In this document: piece by piece, positions 38,108-47,164 of the stretch
Numbering within the stretch: the first letter of the stretch is position 1
Layout of the letters: every line of letters starts with the position of its first letter
Assembly (NCBI RefSeq): GCF_014203095.1
Contig: NZ_JACHIG010000004.1
Span: forward strand, 469,457-533,456
DNA from: Prosthecobacter vanneervenii
GTDB lineage: Bacteria > Verrucomicrobiota > Verrucomicrobiia > Verrucomicrobiales > Verrucomicrobiaceae
DNA length: 64,000 nucleotides
Direction of reading: 5' to 3'
Notes under the pieces: generated by a model
What the model saw: only the letters and a program-made list of their open reading frames with translations
What the model was told of the DNA's origin: nothing
Databases searched by the model: none
Position numbers and translations under genes: made by a program

Positions 38108-39231
38108 GGAGCAAAAGCAAAAGAGCGTGTGGGAGCGGATGGCGTGGTGCTGGCGGTCTTGACGCCGCTCATGGGGTATTGAGTTACGGCCTCCCAGGCC
38201 AGCTTTTGCAGCAGCGTGTTCAGTTCCTCTGCCTGAGGTGCATCTTTCAAGGCGGCCGGGACAGGCAGCCCCACCGGACTGCGCTGATGAATCGCGGCAA
38301 AGTGGCAGTAGCTGACCAGCACGGACAAAGCTTCCTTGGGATGCCCCAGATCATCTTTGAAGAGATCCGCCTGCCGCGAGATGCCGGGTGCCTTGCCCGT
38401 GATGACATGCTCGCGCAGCGCAAAGACCGCATCTCCCACCGGCACAATGTGCACGGCCTCTGAGCCCACGGCGGCATTCAGCGCCGTCACCTGGGCCTCG
38501 AGCTTGGTGTTCCATTGTTCGCGCTGCATCTCACGCAGCTTGCGCAGGCTTTCCACGGTGGCGTCGTTGCGCATCGCGTTGTGAAATTCACCCGTTAGGT
38601 TGCCGTCGCGCGCGGGCCATGAGGCCTGCACCAGCACGCGCAGCTTGGGGTTCTTCTCCAGACCCAGCTTGGTAAAGTGGTCGATCCCTTCATCCGGCAG
38701 CAGCATGTGCGGTGAAAGCGTCAGCACATCCACGCCGCCCTCGCGCAGCATCTTCTTCGCCAGATTTTTCTCATCCGGTGCGTCCCAGTGCTGCTGCGTG
38801 CGCGACCCGCCGATCATCTGCCTGCCGGCATCCTGATAGCCAATGCCCGCGGCCTCGGTCATCTTGGGCAGCATCGTGGCGGTGAAGATCATGAAGCTGT
38901 GGGCGCACACAAACACGCGCGGCCCCGGCGGCAATCCGGCGGAGGTGGGTGTGCTGTATTCCCCCGGCTTGCTGGTATTGGGACCGTTGGATTTGGTTTT
39001 GGAGGCCAGCAGCTTTTTGAGCTCAGGATGCGCTTCGACGTACTTCAGTGCCTCGTCCACGGAGAGCACGCCGTTTTTGTCGGCATCAGCATCCGGGTAG
39101 AGCTTCAGCGCCATCGCCAGCCGCGCCTCCAGGCCGCCTTTCTTGCCCGCAGTCTCCACGGTTTGCGCGATCAGCCAGGTGGCGCCCAAAAGGCAGACGA
39201 TGACAAACAGGGTGCGGAGGGTGGGTTTCAT
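38104..39231 (-). CDS. Exported EF-hand protein with SGNH-like region
   Basis: A 375-residue protein that starts MKPTLRTLFVIVCLLGATWL, a signal peptide or anchor. An EF-hand-like calcium loop DADADKNGVLSVDEA follows at about 45-60. The rest (about 95-340) resembles a family seen in Planctomycetes and Verrucomicrobia: RVFVCAHSFMIFTA, MIGGSRTQQHWDAPDEKN, VDVLTLSPHMLLPDEGI. The HSF near the start and the GGS block suggest an SGNH/GDSL-like fold, but catalytic activity is inferred. The frame runs 33 codons upstream of the chosen ATG without signal-like sequence. It is translationally coupled to the serine hydrolase, so the two likely act in one extracytoplasmic pathway. Confidence 0.75.
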   Translation of the reverse strand: MKPTLRTLFVIVCLLGATWLIAQTVETAGKKGGLEARLAMALKLYPDADADKNGVLSVDEALKYVEAHPELKKLLASKTKSNGPNTSKPGEYSTPTSAGLPPGPRVFVCAHSFMIFTATMLPKMTEAAGIGYQDAGRQMIGGSRTQQHWDAPDEKNLAKKMLREGGVDVLTLSPHMLLPDEGIDHFTKLGLEKNPKLRVLVQASWPARDGNLTGEFHNAMRNDATVESLRKLREMQREQWNTKLEAQVTALNAAVGSEAVHIVPVGDAVFALREHVITGKAPGISRQADLFKDDLGHPKEALSVLVSYCHFAAIHQRSPVGLPVPAALKDAPQAEELNTLLQKLAWEAVTQYPMSGVKTASTTPSAPTRSFAFAP

Positions 39232-39397
39232 ACATGCAGCAGGGTGTAGACGTAGCCTCGGCTCTTTTATACCACCGCTTGTTTGAAGACAAGATCCGGG
39301 GTGTCCGGCCCATGTTGCGCAGCAAAGCAATCAATTTTGATTCTGGAAAACTCTTTGCTTCAAAGCGGGCCTTGCCATTCTTCGGACTTTCACCCGC

Positions 39398-41014
39398 ATG
39401 CATCCGGACATCTCTCCCATCGCCGCCTCACTTGGCATTGCACCTGAGCATCTTATCCTCCACGGCCGCCACATGGCCAAAGTCAGCCTCCAGGCACTGA
39501 AGGACAAGCCGCAGCGCGGCAGGCTCATCCTCGTCTCCGCCATCACTCCCACTCCGGCCGGCGAGGGCAAGACCACCGTCTCCATTGGTCTCTCTCAGGG
39601 GCTCAAAAAGATCGGGCAGAGCGTGGCGTTGGCGCTTCGCCAGCCCTCCATGGGACCGGTTTTTGGCCGCAAGGGCGGTGCCACCGGCGGCGGCAAAAGC
39701 AGCGTGCTGCCCGCGCATTCCATTAATCTGCACTTCACGGGAGACTTCCACGCCATCACCTGCGCGCACAACCTCCTCTCCGCCGTCATCGACAACCAGC
39801 TCTTCCTCGGCGAGGCGCGGGTAAAGGCGGAGCAGGTGCTCTGGAAGCGTGTCATGGACATGAACGACCGCGCTTTGCGCAGCGTGCGCACCTCCGTGGG
39901 CAAGCCCACCGAACGCGCCACCGGCTTCGATATCACTGCTGCCTCCGAGATCATGGCCATCATGTGCCTCGCGGAGTCTCTGCCCGATCTGCGTCATCGT
40001 CTGGAGCGCATCGTGGTGGGCTTCACGGCCGAGGGAGACCCAGTTTACGCCAAAGAATTCCGCGTCACTGGCGCCATGATGGCGCTGCTGCGCGAGGCCC
40101 TGCCGCCCAATCTGGTGCAGAGCGTGGAAGGCGTGCCCGCCTTCCTGCATGGCGGTCCGTTTGCCAACATCGCCCATGGTTGCAATTCCGTGCTGGCCAC
40201 GCGCATGGCGCTGGCGCATGCGGACTTTGCCGTCACAGAGGCCGGATTCGCCTTCGATCTGGGCGGGGAGAAGTTCATGCACATCAAGTGCCGCCAGAGC
40301 GGCCTAGCCCCCTCGGCCATCGTCATCGTGGCCACGGTGCGTGCGCTCAAAATGCACGGCGGTGCCGCGCTGGATCAGCTCACGCATACAGATACCGCCG
40401 CGCTCAGCCGTGGCTTGGAAAACCTCGCCGCCCATCTCGACAGCGCCGCCAAGTTTCAGCGCCCGGTCATCGTGGCGGTCAATCAGTTCACCAATGACCA
40501 CCCCGACGAGCTCGCGCTGGTGCATGAGTTCTGCCGCGCACGCGGCGTGCCCAGCGCCACCGCCAATGTCTTTGGCGAAGGCGGTGCCGGAGCCGTGGAG
40601 CTGGCGGAAAAAGTGCTGGCCGCACTGCCGGCGCAGGACGCGCCGCTGCCCTTCCTCTATCAGCAGGAGGAGAGCGTCGAGGCCAAGCTCCATGCCATCG
40701 CCACCAAGATCTACGGAGCCGACGGCGTGCTGCTCACCGATGAAGCCAAAGCCCGTCTGGCGCTGTTTGCCCGTAGCGGCTTTGACAAGCTGCCGCTCTG
40801 CATGGCCAAGACGCAGGACTCCCTCTCGGATGATGCCAAGAAACGCGGCCGCCCACGTGGCTTCACCATCACCGTGCGTGACTTTGAGATCGCCAATGGC
40901 GCAGGCTTCCTCGTGGCCCTCACCGGTACCATGATGCGCATGCCCGCCCTGCCCAAAGTGCCCGCCGCCGAGCGCATCCAGGTGACCGACGACGGATTCA
41001 TGAGCGGCATTTAG
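39398..41014 (+). CDS. fhs: Formate--tetrahydrofolate ligase
   Basis: Uses ATP to join formate to tetrahydrofolate, giving 10-formyl-THF for purine synthesis and one-carbon metabolism. The 538-residue chain contains the P-loop TPTPAGEGKTT, RQPSMGPVFGRKGGATGGG, the segments NIAHGCNSVLATRMAL and EAGFAFDLGGEKF, and the C-terminal NGAGFLVALTGTMMRMP. Length is about 20 residues shorter than many homologues (~555-560). It is divergent from the EF-hand/serine hydrolase pair and lies 46 bp upstream of the ABC importer genes, with which it may share transcription although no functional link is obvious. Confidence 0.96.
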   Translation: MHPDISPIAASLGIAPEHLILHGRHMAKVSLQALKDKPQRGRLILVSAITPTPAGEGKTTVSIGLSQGLKKIGQSVALALRQPSMGPVFGRKGGATGGGKSSVLPAHSINLHFTGDFHAITCAHNLLSAVIDNQLFLGEARVKAEQVLWKRVMDMNDRALRSVRTSVGKPTERATGFDITAASEIMAIMCLAESLPDLRHRLERIVVGFTAEGDPVYAKEFRVTGAMMALLREALPPNLVQSVEGVPAFLHGGPFANIAHGCNSVLATRMALAHADFAVTEAGFAFDLGGEKFMHIKCRQSGLAPSAIVIVATVRALKMHGGAALDQLTHTDTAALSRGLENLAAHLDSAAKFQRPVIVAVNQFTNDHPDELALVHEFCRARGVPSATANVFGEGGAGAVELAEKVLAALPAQDAPLPFLYQQEESVEAKLHAIATKIYGADGVLLTDEAKARLALFARSGFDKLPLCMAKTQDSLSDDAKKRGRPRGFTITVRDFEIANGAGFLVALTGTMMRMPALPKVPAAERIQVTDDGFMSGI

Positions 41015-41060
41015 GGATGTCTTGCCGCCGTGGGGCGCACGTTCTAGTTTGGGACTGCGC

Positions 41061-43121
41061 ATGATTCTGGCCCGCTCCTTCATCTTTGGTTTTCCGCTGC
41101 TTCTCGCGGCGGTGGCTGGCTGGGCGGTGCGGGAGGTCAGGCGCAGCCGCATGGACCATGCGGATGGCGTGGTGGTCATGCTCTCCCAGGGCGCCCCAGT
41201 GCTCAATCCCTACCTCCCCGCCACCGAGGTGGAGCGCCAGATTATCGATCTCGTTCACGAGCCGCTCATCCGCTTGGGAGCAGACGGCACTTTGCAGCCC
41301 GGGCTGGCCGAGTTCTGGCGCTGGACGCAGGATGTCACCTGCTGGTTTGCCAATGAAGCCGCCGCCAGGCGCGCGCAGGAACTGCTTCAGGCGCAGATCG
41401 GTGAAAAGAACCGCTGGGCCGAGTGGAATCTCGGCTCCGTGCGGATGTTTGGAAACCGCCTCCTCCTCGGCTTTACCGAGCCCAACGCCACCGGAGTGCG
41501 GCAGGCCTTTGAGCTGATCGCGGGACCCGATTTGAAGCCGGTGGTGTTCTGGCGTGTCGAGCGCCGCAGCGCATTGCGCCAGGCGTGGAAGCGCTTCATG
41601 GCGGAGTCCGCACAAGCAAAGCTGGTTCAACGCTCCTGGTTTGATGGCGAGAATGCCTGCGAGTTTGTCGTCGCCGGCGATTCGCCCCGGCTGGTCGAAG
41701 ACATGCATCGCTTCTTGGATGGCGGTCCGGACGAGCCGGCAGAAATCAATCCCCTCGGCGAAGTCGGCGCGCTCAGCGAGCCCGTGCTGGACCTCGACAT
41801 CCGCCCCGGACGCCGCTGGCATGATGGCACACCAGCGACTGCTGAGGATGCCCGGGCCACGCTGGAATATCTGCGCGCCAGCGAGTGGCCGCTGCCCAAT
41901 CGCGAGGCGCTCAGCAGCATCCAGAGCGCCGAGGTGCAGAATGACGGCGCACGCCTGCATGTGTCCTTCCGCCGCCGCCAGGGCGCGGCGCTCTGTGTGT
42001 TTGTGAATCTCCCCATGCTCCCCGCCGCCTGGCTGCGGGCGCATCCCGGCGTGCAGGAGGCCGATCTCATCCAGCACGCACCGCCTGGGGCCGGCACACA
42101 CCGCATTGCCTCGCGGGATGCACGCTCGCTCATGCTCACGCCGGTGGAGCAGGAGAAATCCATGCCGCGCTTTTTGTTTCACTTCTCGGCCTCGCCGCTC
42201 ATGACCCAGATCGGGGTGGACACCCGCGCGGTGGACCTCGTCTGGCCTGCCGCAGACCCCGCGCATCTGGATCAGCTCCGCTTCACTCCGCCGCGTCAGC
42301 GGCTCGTGGTGCTATGGAACACGAAGCACGAAGTCTTGCAGAATCTTCACTGCCGCGAGGCACTCGCCCTGGCCACGAATCGCGAGGAGCTCATGCGCAC
42401 CCTGCCGGGCAGGCTGGGGCACGTCAGCGCCAGCCTCTTTGCCCCCGGCCTGTGGTTCAGCACCCAGGCGCAGAGCCAGCCCTTTGCGCTCGAAAAAGCA
42501 CGGCACCTTCTCTCGGAGGCGGGCTGGCCGCAGGATGTTTCAGGCATCGCGCGTGGTCCGGAGCATGCGTTTCGCTTCACCCTCCTGGTGCCGGGGGGCG
42601 ATGCGCTCCACACACGCACGGCGGAGCTTCTGGTCGCACAGTGGCGGAAAGCGGGCGCAGAGGTGAAGATCGAGCATGTCAGCGATGAGCGTGCGCTGGC
42701 TCAGCGCCTGCACGAGCGCCGCTTTGATGCCGTGCTGCTGGACCAGCGCTTTGAGGTTTCCTGGGACCAGCTGCCCTGGTGGCACTCGGCTCAGGCGAAA
42801 CCCGGTGGCAGCAACTTTTGCGGCATCGCCGACCCCAAGATCGACCTCATCCTGGAGGCGCTGGCCGCGGAGTATGATCCCGCGCAGGTGGCCCGTCGCG
42901 TGCAGGAGCTGGAGGCCCGGCTGCTGCCCATGCACCCCATGCTGCCGCTCTTCACCACGCATGATGAGGCGGCCGCCATGCCCACGCTGCGGGAGCCGGA
43001 CTCAGTCAAAGGGAGCGGTCTGCCCGTGGCCTCCTGGACGCTGCAGACACTCACAGGGCCGCCGCAGGCGCGCACGCCTTCACCCACTATTCTCAAACTC
43101 CAGCTGAGGCTGCCTGAATGA
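41061..43121 (+). CDS. Membrane-anchored ABC substrate-binding protein (SBP_bac_5-like)
   Basis: A 686-residue protein of the peptide/nickel (family 5) substrate-binding group. The N-terminus MILARSFIFGFPLLLAAVAG is a membrane anchor or uncleaved signal, with no lipobox. Family landmarks: VLNPYLPATEVERQIIDLVH, EPLIRLGADGTLQPGLAE, LDIRPGRRWHDGTPATAEDA, and NLHCREALALATNREEL in the second lobe. It is longer than usual (~530), with an insertion of ~150 residues after the first lobe segment. It overlaps the permease gene by ATGA. The substrate is probably an oligopeptide or other small amphipathic molecule, which is inference from family only. Confidence 0.85.
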   Translation: MILARSFIFGFPLLLAAVAGWAVREVRRSRMDHADGVVVMLSQGAPVLNPYLPATEVERQIIDLVHEPLIRLGADGTLQPGLAEFWRWTQDVTCWFANEAAARRAQELLQAQIGEKNRWAEWNLGSVRMFGNRLLLGFTEPNATGVRQAFELIAGPDLKPVVFWRVERRSALRQAWKRFMAESAQAKLVQRSWFDGENACEFVVAGDSPRLVEDMHRFLDGGPDEPAEINPLGEVGALSEPVLDLDIRPGRRWHDGTPATAEDARATLEYLRASEWPLPNREALSSIQSAEVQNDGARLHVSFRRRQGAALCVFVNLPMLPAAWLRAHPGVQEADLIQHAPPGAGTHRIASRDARSLMLTPVEQEKSMPRFLFHFSASPLMTQIGVDTRAVDLVWPAADPAHLDQLRFTPPRQRLVVLWNTKHEVLQNLHCREALALATNREELMRTLPGRLGHVSASLFAPGLWFSTQAQSQPFALEKARHLLSEAGWPQDVSGIARGPEHAFRFTLLVPGGDALHTRTAELLVAQWRKAGAEVKIEHVSDERALAQRLHERRFDAVLLDQRFEVSWDQLPWWHSAQAKPGGSNFCGIADPKIDLILEALAAEYDPAQVARRVQELEARLLPMHPMLPLFTTHDEAAAMPTLREPDSVKGSGLPVASWTLQTLTGPPQARTPSPTILKLQLRLPE

Positions 43122-44434
43122 CAAGCCTCCAGCCATTCTCACTGTCTCCCCGCCTGCTGCCGCTGCGCCTTGTGCTCGGCGGTCTCATTGCCGGCGTGCT
43201 TGTGCTGCTGGCTGATCACCACGGGATGTCCATCTCGCTTGATATGCGGGACTTTGGACGGCGCTTTTTTTCCAGCTTCATCGTCCTCCTCATCGGGCTG
43301 CTGCTGGCGCTGTGTCTGGGCGTCATGACCGGCATGTACGCACGCAGGATGGGGCCGCGTGTGCAGTGGCTGGCAGGCCTGCTCTCACGTGCTCTCGCCT
43401 GTTTGCCCGTGGTGGTGCTCGCCTGGGGGTTCATCGCCGGTTGGATCGGCCGCCTCGGCTGGCCGGTGGAGTCGCTCATGCCCGCCACGTTTCCAGAGGC
43501 GCACACCGCATGGCAGACGGTGCTTGCGCGTCAGACTTGGGACCTGCTGGCTCCGGCGTTGGTGCTGGCTCTGTCTCTGTGCGGGGAGATGACTCATGCC
43601 GTGATCGAGGACGGTGGTCTGGTGCCGGATCTCGGTTTTTCACTGCGCGCGCGTGGCGTGCCCGCAGGCTCCCGGCTCTGGCGGCATCATCTCAGCCAGC
43701 TCGTTCCGCTGCTGCGAGTGCGACTTCAGTCGCTCATCCTCTTTGCGCCCGTCTGCCTCATCATCATCGAGGACGTGCTGCACTTTGAGGGCTGGGGCGG
43801 CTGGATGGCCCAGAGCCTCCGCGCAGGTCATGCCGTCGGCATTGCCTATGGCTTTGCCAGCGCAGGTGTCTTGACGGGGCTGCTCTGCACGGGCGCGCAG
43901 CTTCTTCATGGTCGGCTCACATCCTCCGGCGGCTGGTTGGCCACGCTTTCCTGGCAGCCGTGGCTGCTTTGGGCCTTGGGCGTGCTGGCGTTGCTGCCCG
44001 CGTCCATTCTCATGTGGCTGCCGCTATGGCTGGCCGTGCTGATGGCAGGCGCTGCTGCGTGGTGCCAGACCTGGACCCACATCCTGAAGCAGCTGCCGCT
44101 GGATGCCTCGCGCGTGCTCGGCGCTACGGATCAAATGATCTGGCGCCATCACATCGCCGTGGTGCAGGGCCGCACGCTCCTGGCCTGGATCTGCACCGTC
44201 TTTGCCCAGACGCTCCTCGGTCTCGCCACCGCCTGCACGCTGCAGCCACGCCTCATGCACGAGCTCAATGAGCGCCTCGTCACACTCCTCCGTCCCCTCG
44301 CGGTCATCTCTGTGCAGGATGCCGCGCACACCCTCGCGGATCCCACGCTGCTCCTCCAGTCTGGCGGCGGCATCGCGCTTGCCGCCTTGTGTTTGATCCA
44401 GCTTGGCCGCATCGTACAACCCCGTCTCGATTAA
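43118..44434 (+). CDS. Internally duplicated ABC importer permease (OppB-like + OppC-like halves in one chain)
   Basis: A 438-residue membrane protein with about ten or more helices. Each half carries a cytoplasmic loop of the EAA type that contacts the ATPase: RARGVPAGSRLWRHHLSQL near residue 180 and DASRVLGATDQMIWRHHIAV near 335, both with WRHH. A typical importer has two separate permeases (DppB, DppC); here one polypeptide appears to supply both half-pores. The first half has the GWGGWMAQSL region common after the OppB/C loop. The stop lies 9 bp before the ATPase gene. Confidence 0.82.
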   Translation: MTSLQPFSLSPRLLPLRLVLGGLIAGVLVLLADHHGMSISLDMRDFGRRFFSSFIVLLIGLLLALCLGVMTGMYARRMGPRVQWLAGLLSRALACLPVVVLAWGFIAGWIGRLGWPVESLMPATFPEAHTAWQTVLARQTWDLLAPALVLALSLCGEMTHAVIEDGGLVPDLGFSLRARGVPAGSRLWRHHLSQLVPLLRVRLQSLILFAPVCLIIIEDVLHFEGWGGWMAQSLRAGHAVGIAYGFASAGVLTGLLCTGAQLLHGRLTSSGGWLATLSWQPWLLWALGVLALLPASILMWLPLWLAVLMAGAAAWCQTWTHILKQLPLDASRVLGATDQMIWRHHIAVVQGRTLLAWICTVFAQTLLGLATACTLQPRLMHELNERLVTLLRPLAVISVQDAAHTLADPTLLLQSGGGIALAALCLIQLGRIVQPRLD

Positions 44435-44443
44435 TTCAAAGCC

Positions 44444-45316
44444 ATGTCCGCCGACGCCCCTGCTCCCACCGAAGCCCCGCTGCTGCGAATCCGCGATCTC
44501 CAGATCGAGTTCGCCCGCCATGGCGCCGAGCCGATGAAAGCCGTCAAAGGCATCGACCTCGAACTCAAGCGCGGCGAATCCATCGCGCTCGTCGGTGAAA
44601 GCGGCAGCGGCAAAAGCGCCACCGCACTCTCCTTTGCCCGCCTCCTGCCGGAGCCGCCCGCCGTCATCTCCGCGCGGCAGATGTCCTTCAACGGCCACGA
44701 AATTCTTGAAATGGGAGAGCGTGATCTGCGCAAAATTCGCGGCAAGGAGATCGCCTACATCTTTCAGGAGCCCACGACTTCGCTCAATCCTGTCCTCACC
44801 ATCCGCACCCAGATCGGCGAAGCCCTCGCCCTCCATCGCCCCGACGTCCCCAAATCCGGGCGTGACAATGAAATTGTGAAGTGGCTCGACAAAGTCGGCA
44901 TCGTCGATTCGCGCAAGCGCCTCAACGCCTACCCGTACGAGCTCAGCGGCGGCATGCAGCAGCGCGTCATGATCGCCATGGCGCTTTGCATGCAGCCAAA
45001 GCTCCTCATCGCCGACGAGCCCACCACCGCGCTCGATGTCACCATCCAAAAGCAGATCATGGATCTCCTCGCCGAGCTCCGCCGCGATCTCGACATGAGC
45101 ATCATCCTCATCACGCACAATCTCGGCATCATCCGCAGCGTCGTGGACCGCGTGGCCGTCATGTTCCGTGGCAAGATCGTCGAAACCGGCCCCGTGGATG
45201 AAATCCTGCGCAATCCCCAGCACGCCTACACCAAGGCCCTCCTCGCCTGCGTCCCCCGCATGGGCGCCAAGCAGCCCCGCCTCAAAGCCATCGACTATGC
45301 GGAGTTGGAGGCCTGA
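44444..45316 (+). CDS. ABC importer ATPase, OppD/DppD-like
   Basis: A 290-residue nucleotide-binding subunit. Walker [11 protein letters not shown]-loop [13 protein letters not shown], signature LSGGMQQR, Walker [13 protein letters not shown] and the H-loop in ILITHNLG are all present, so it should be active. The C-terminal extension found in most OppD/DppD proteins is shortened: it stops about 20 residues after CVPRMG. No second ATPase (OppF/DppF) is adjacent, so it may work as a homodimer under the fused permease. Last gene of the importer unit; 9 bp separate it from the convergent PIN gene. Confidence 0.93.
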   Translation: MSADAPAPTEAPLLRIRDLQIEFARHGAEPMKAVKGIDLELKRGESIALVGESGSGKSATALSFARLLPEPPAVISARQMSFNGHEILEMGERDLRKIRGKEIAYIFQEPTTSLNPVLTIRTQIGEALALHRPDVPKSGRDNEIVKWLDKVGIVDSRKRLNAYPYELSGGMQQRVMIAMALCMQPKLLIADEPTTALDVTIQKQIMDLLAELRRDLDMSIILITHNLGIIRSVVDRVAVMFRGKIVETGPVDEILRNPQHAYTKALLACVPRMGAKQPRLKAIDYAELEA

Positions 45317-45325
45317 CAGGGGTCT

Positions 45326-45784
45326 TCAGATCAAAGCCGGCAGCACATTCAGTCCTTCTGCCGCTGCGATTTCACGCTGCAGGGCGTCAAAGCTGAGAAA
45401 TACCGTGGCTTGCCATTTGAGCGCCGTTGCGATGTGGAGCAGATCAAAGGAGCGTGCACCTCTTTGCATCGTGTGCCGTTCGCTCAGGCGTTCCACTTCA
45501 GTGGCTAGATCTGCCAGGTTCACGCCCGCCTCGATGATGACGCCTGATTCCAGATCGTTCTCAAACTGCGCCAGCATCGCCAGACCTTCCGTCTCAAGAT
45601 AGCCTTTTCGGGCATCTCGTGAGCGCAGGAACACCTGGAATCTCACAGCCTGCCGGAATTCATAAGCCAGCAATGAGGAAATCACAATCGGAGCACCGAT
45701 CTCCTCCAGCGTGGCAATGGCCCTCTCAGAGTGGCTTTGCTGCCGGTACAGGGAGCAGAGAAAAGACGTGTCGGCGCAGTGCAT
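45326..45784 (-). CDS. PIN-domain toxin (VapC-like)
   Basis: A 152-residue PIN-fold protein, probably a Mg-dependent RNase. The acidic residues expected for the active site are D5 in MHCADTSFL, the Glu in LLAYEFRQAV and the Asp in SFDLLHIATAL, with a further Asp in LSFDALQ. Its ATG shares one base with the stop of the upstream antitoxin gene (TGATG), the usual order antitoxin then toxin. VapC toxins cleave tRNA or rRNA; the target here is unknown. Confidence 0.85.
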   Translation of the reverse strand: MHCADTSFLCSLYRQQSHSERAIATLEEIGAPIVISSLLAYEFRQAVRFQVFLRSRDARKGYLETEGLAMLAQFENDLESGVIIEAGVNLADLATEVERLSERHTMQRGARSFDLLHIATALKWQATVFLSFDALQREIAAAEGLNVLPALI

Positions 45785-46026
45785 CAGCCGTGTCCGTGTT
45801 CAAGCTCTGCTTCGCGCATCTCTTTGACCTCTGCGTCGCTGAACACACGGCTGCCCCAGGTCTGTCGCAGGCGGGCGCGGAAGTCGGGCAACGCCACTCC
45901 CTGCGCTTTCTCCACTGCCGGGATGATAACTCCCAGCTTCTTCCCGCCCTTCGACAGAAACACGAGTTCACCGGCAGCCAGCAGGCTTTCGATGCGCGTT
46001 GTTTCGTCAAGTGTCAGTGTGGACAT
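45784..46026 (-). CDS. Antitoxin partner of the PIN toxin
   Basis: An 80-residue protein with an N-terminal half resembling Phd/AbrB-like antitoxins (ELVFLSKGGKKLGVIIPAVE) and a charged, probably flexible C-terminus (DAEVKEMREAELEHGHG) that would wrap the toxin. Stop and start codons of the two genes overlap by one base. Autoregulation by the complex is expected for this class. No operator dyad was obvious in the ~95 bp upstream. Confidence 0.8.
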   Translation of the reverse strand: MSTLTLDETTRIESLLAAGELVFLSKGGKKLGVIIPAVEKAQGVALPDFRARLRQTWGSRVFSDAEVKEMREAELEHGHG

Positions 46027-46123
46027 GATGATGGAGCTTAGTCGTTTCTTAGCAGCTAGGCAAGCCTTGCTCGACTCATAATCCCCGTTGCGCTGCGCCC
46101 AAAAAACATGCTAGCCTCCCTCC

Positions 46124-46591
46124 ATGAAAGCCTGGCTCATCCTCCTGGCGCTGGCCCCGCCGCTCTCCGCGCAGGTCGTGCTGCCGACCACGGGCAAAAA
46201 GTTTGAGACCCGCACCATCAATGGCAGCGGCGGCAATACCGGAGTCAGCGTCAATCCCTCCCCCAAGCCGCCGCCTACCAAGACCAGGCTCACCTCCTAC
46301 TTCCTGCTGGGAGATCCCCGCCAGTGGAAGAGCACGGATGGCAAATCCCTGCTCGGTGCCATCATCGCCTATGAGGACTCCGTCATCGAGTTCGAGGCCG
46401 CCAACTCCGCCGCCGCCAAAGAGGCCGTGGACAAGGCCCCGCCCGCCAAGCTGCCTGCCAAACCCACCCTCATCCGCGAAGGGAAAATCCGCCTGCTGGT
46501 GAACCAAAAACCGGTCGAGGTGCCGCTCGCCCGCCTGAGCGAAGAAGACCGCAAATACGTGAGCGATTTGAACGCCCGGCTTCCGAAATGA
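46124..46591 (+). CDS. Small exported protein with SHD1-like module
   Basis: A 155-residue protein with signal peptide MKAWLILLALAPPLSAQ. After a Gly/Pro-rich spacer comes a beta module (about 60-150) with WKSTDGKSLLGAIIAYEDSV, IRLLVNQKPVEVPLARLSE and a final EDRKYVSDLN. The pattern is the same as the SHD1-like domains in the 8225-11327 genes, interrupted by an Ala/Lys/Pro insert. The TGA overlaps an ATG at 46588, so it may be coupled with the next small gene. Function unknown. Confidence 0.7.
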   Translation: MKAWLILLALAPPLSAQVVLPTTGKKFETRTINGSGGNTGVSVNPSPKPPPTKTRLTSYFLLGDPRQWKSTDGKSLLGAIIAYEDSVIEFEAANSAAAKEAVDKAPPAKLPAKPTLIREGKIRLLVNQKPVEVPLARLSEEDRKYVSDLNARLPK

Positions 46592-46632
46592 TCTCAAAAC
46601 ACCTGTGCTTGAACGTGATCCCTCCCTCCACC

Positions 46633-46833
46633 ATGAAAACTGCACCCTCCCTCCTGATCCTGCTGCCAGTCCTTCTCCTGCCAGCCTGCAGTGCACTCAC
46701 TGAGAAGTCCCCGCCCAAAACCGAGCGTGAAATGGAGGCCGAGGCCCGCCGCACCCACACCGTGCCCGACAACGTCCGCGACCCCCGCCCGGACATGCCC
46801 CCCACCGGCCCGCTCTCCATGCCCATGCGCTGA
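46633..46833 (+). CDS. Small lipoprotein
   Basis: A 66-residue protein. MKTAPSLLILLPVLLLPAC is a lipoprotein signal with the lipobox LPAC. The mature part is short, charged and Pro-rich (TEKSPPKTEREMEAEARRTH). The ATG at 46633 gives the clean signal; an in-frame ATG at 46588 overlaps the previous stop as ATGA and would add 15 residues. Function unknown. Confidence 0.65.
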   Translation: MKTAPSLLILLPVLLLPACSALTEKSPPKTEREMEAEARRTHTVPDNVRDPRPDMPPTGPLSMPMR

Positions 46834-46878
46834 GCCCCGGTTTGGCCAATAAAACACTCGCACGCCCACCGCTGGTAG

Positions 46879-46900
46879 GGCGGCTGGTCCCCCAGCCGCC
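46879..46900. repeat. Small palindromic repeat, copy 2
   Basis: GGCGGCTGG / CCAGCCGCC with a 4-nt loop; same stem as at 4838-4858, which suggests a dispersed REP-like family rather than chance. Confidence 0.6.
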
Positions 46901-46960
46901 GTCCCCAGCGTACAGTTTCCACGACAGTAGGACATGGAAAATCGCAAAGCCTTGATCCAA

Positions 46961-47164
46961 AAGGTATTCTCTGCGGTCTTCTAGACCTGTTCTCGAAAAG
47001 AATGTCCGATTGAACCGGCGAGCGCAGCGGCCCCAGTGGCAAGGCGGGAGCGCCGCCTGCTATTTGAAAATAACAGGCAAGCGACCAACGCAGCCAATGG
47101 GACCGCTCCGCCGCCCGGGCAATGTGACAGGCTTTTTGAGAACAAGTCTAATCTCTCGCGGTGT
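46961..47164. repeat. Dispersed host repeat split by MITE copy 1
   Basis: The 21 bases before the MITE (46961-46981, AAGGTATTCTCTGCGGTCTT then C) and the 14 bases after it (47151-47164, ATCTCTCGCGGTGT) are found joined by a single TA at 54803-54839. The filled copy therefore documents an insertion into this repeat, with a TA on each side of the element. Sequences of the type CTCTGCGGTCTT...TCGCGGTGT are widespread intergenic repeats in many bacterial genomes. Confidence 0.85.
46982..47150. mobile_element. MITE copy 1 (169 bp, TA target duplication)
   Basis: A non-coding element bounded by inverted repeats starting TAGACCTGTTCTCGAAAAG on the left; the right end matches 17 of 19. About 97% identical to 53777-53944 (four substitutions and one indel). 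Subterminal sequences are also partly complementary, with the centre around GCCTGCTATTTG / AAAATAACAGGC, so the whole element could fold on itself. TA duplication is typical of IS630/Tc1-mariner-type transposition. No transposase is present in the window, so movement would need one supplied elsewhere. Confidence 0.9.
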
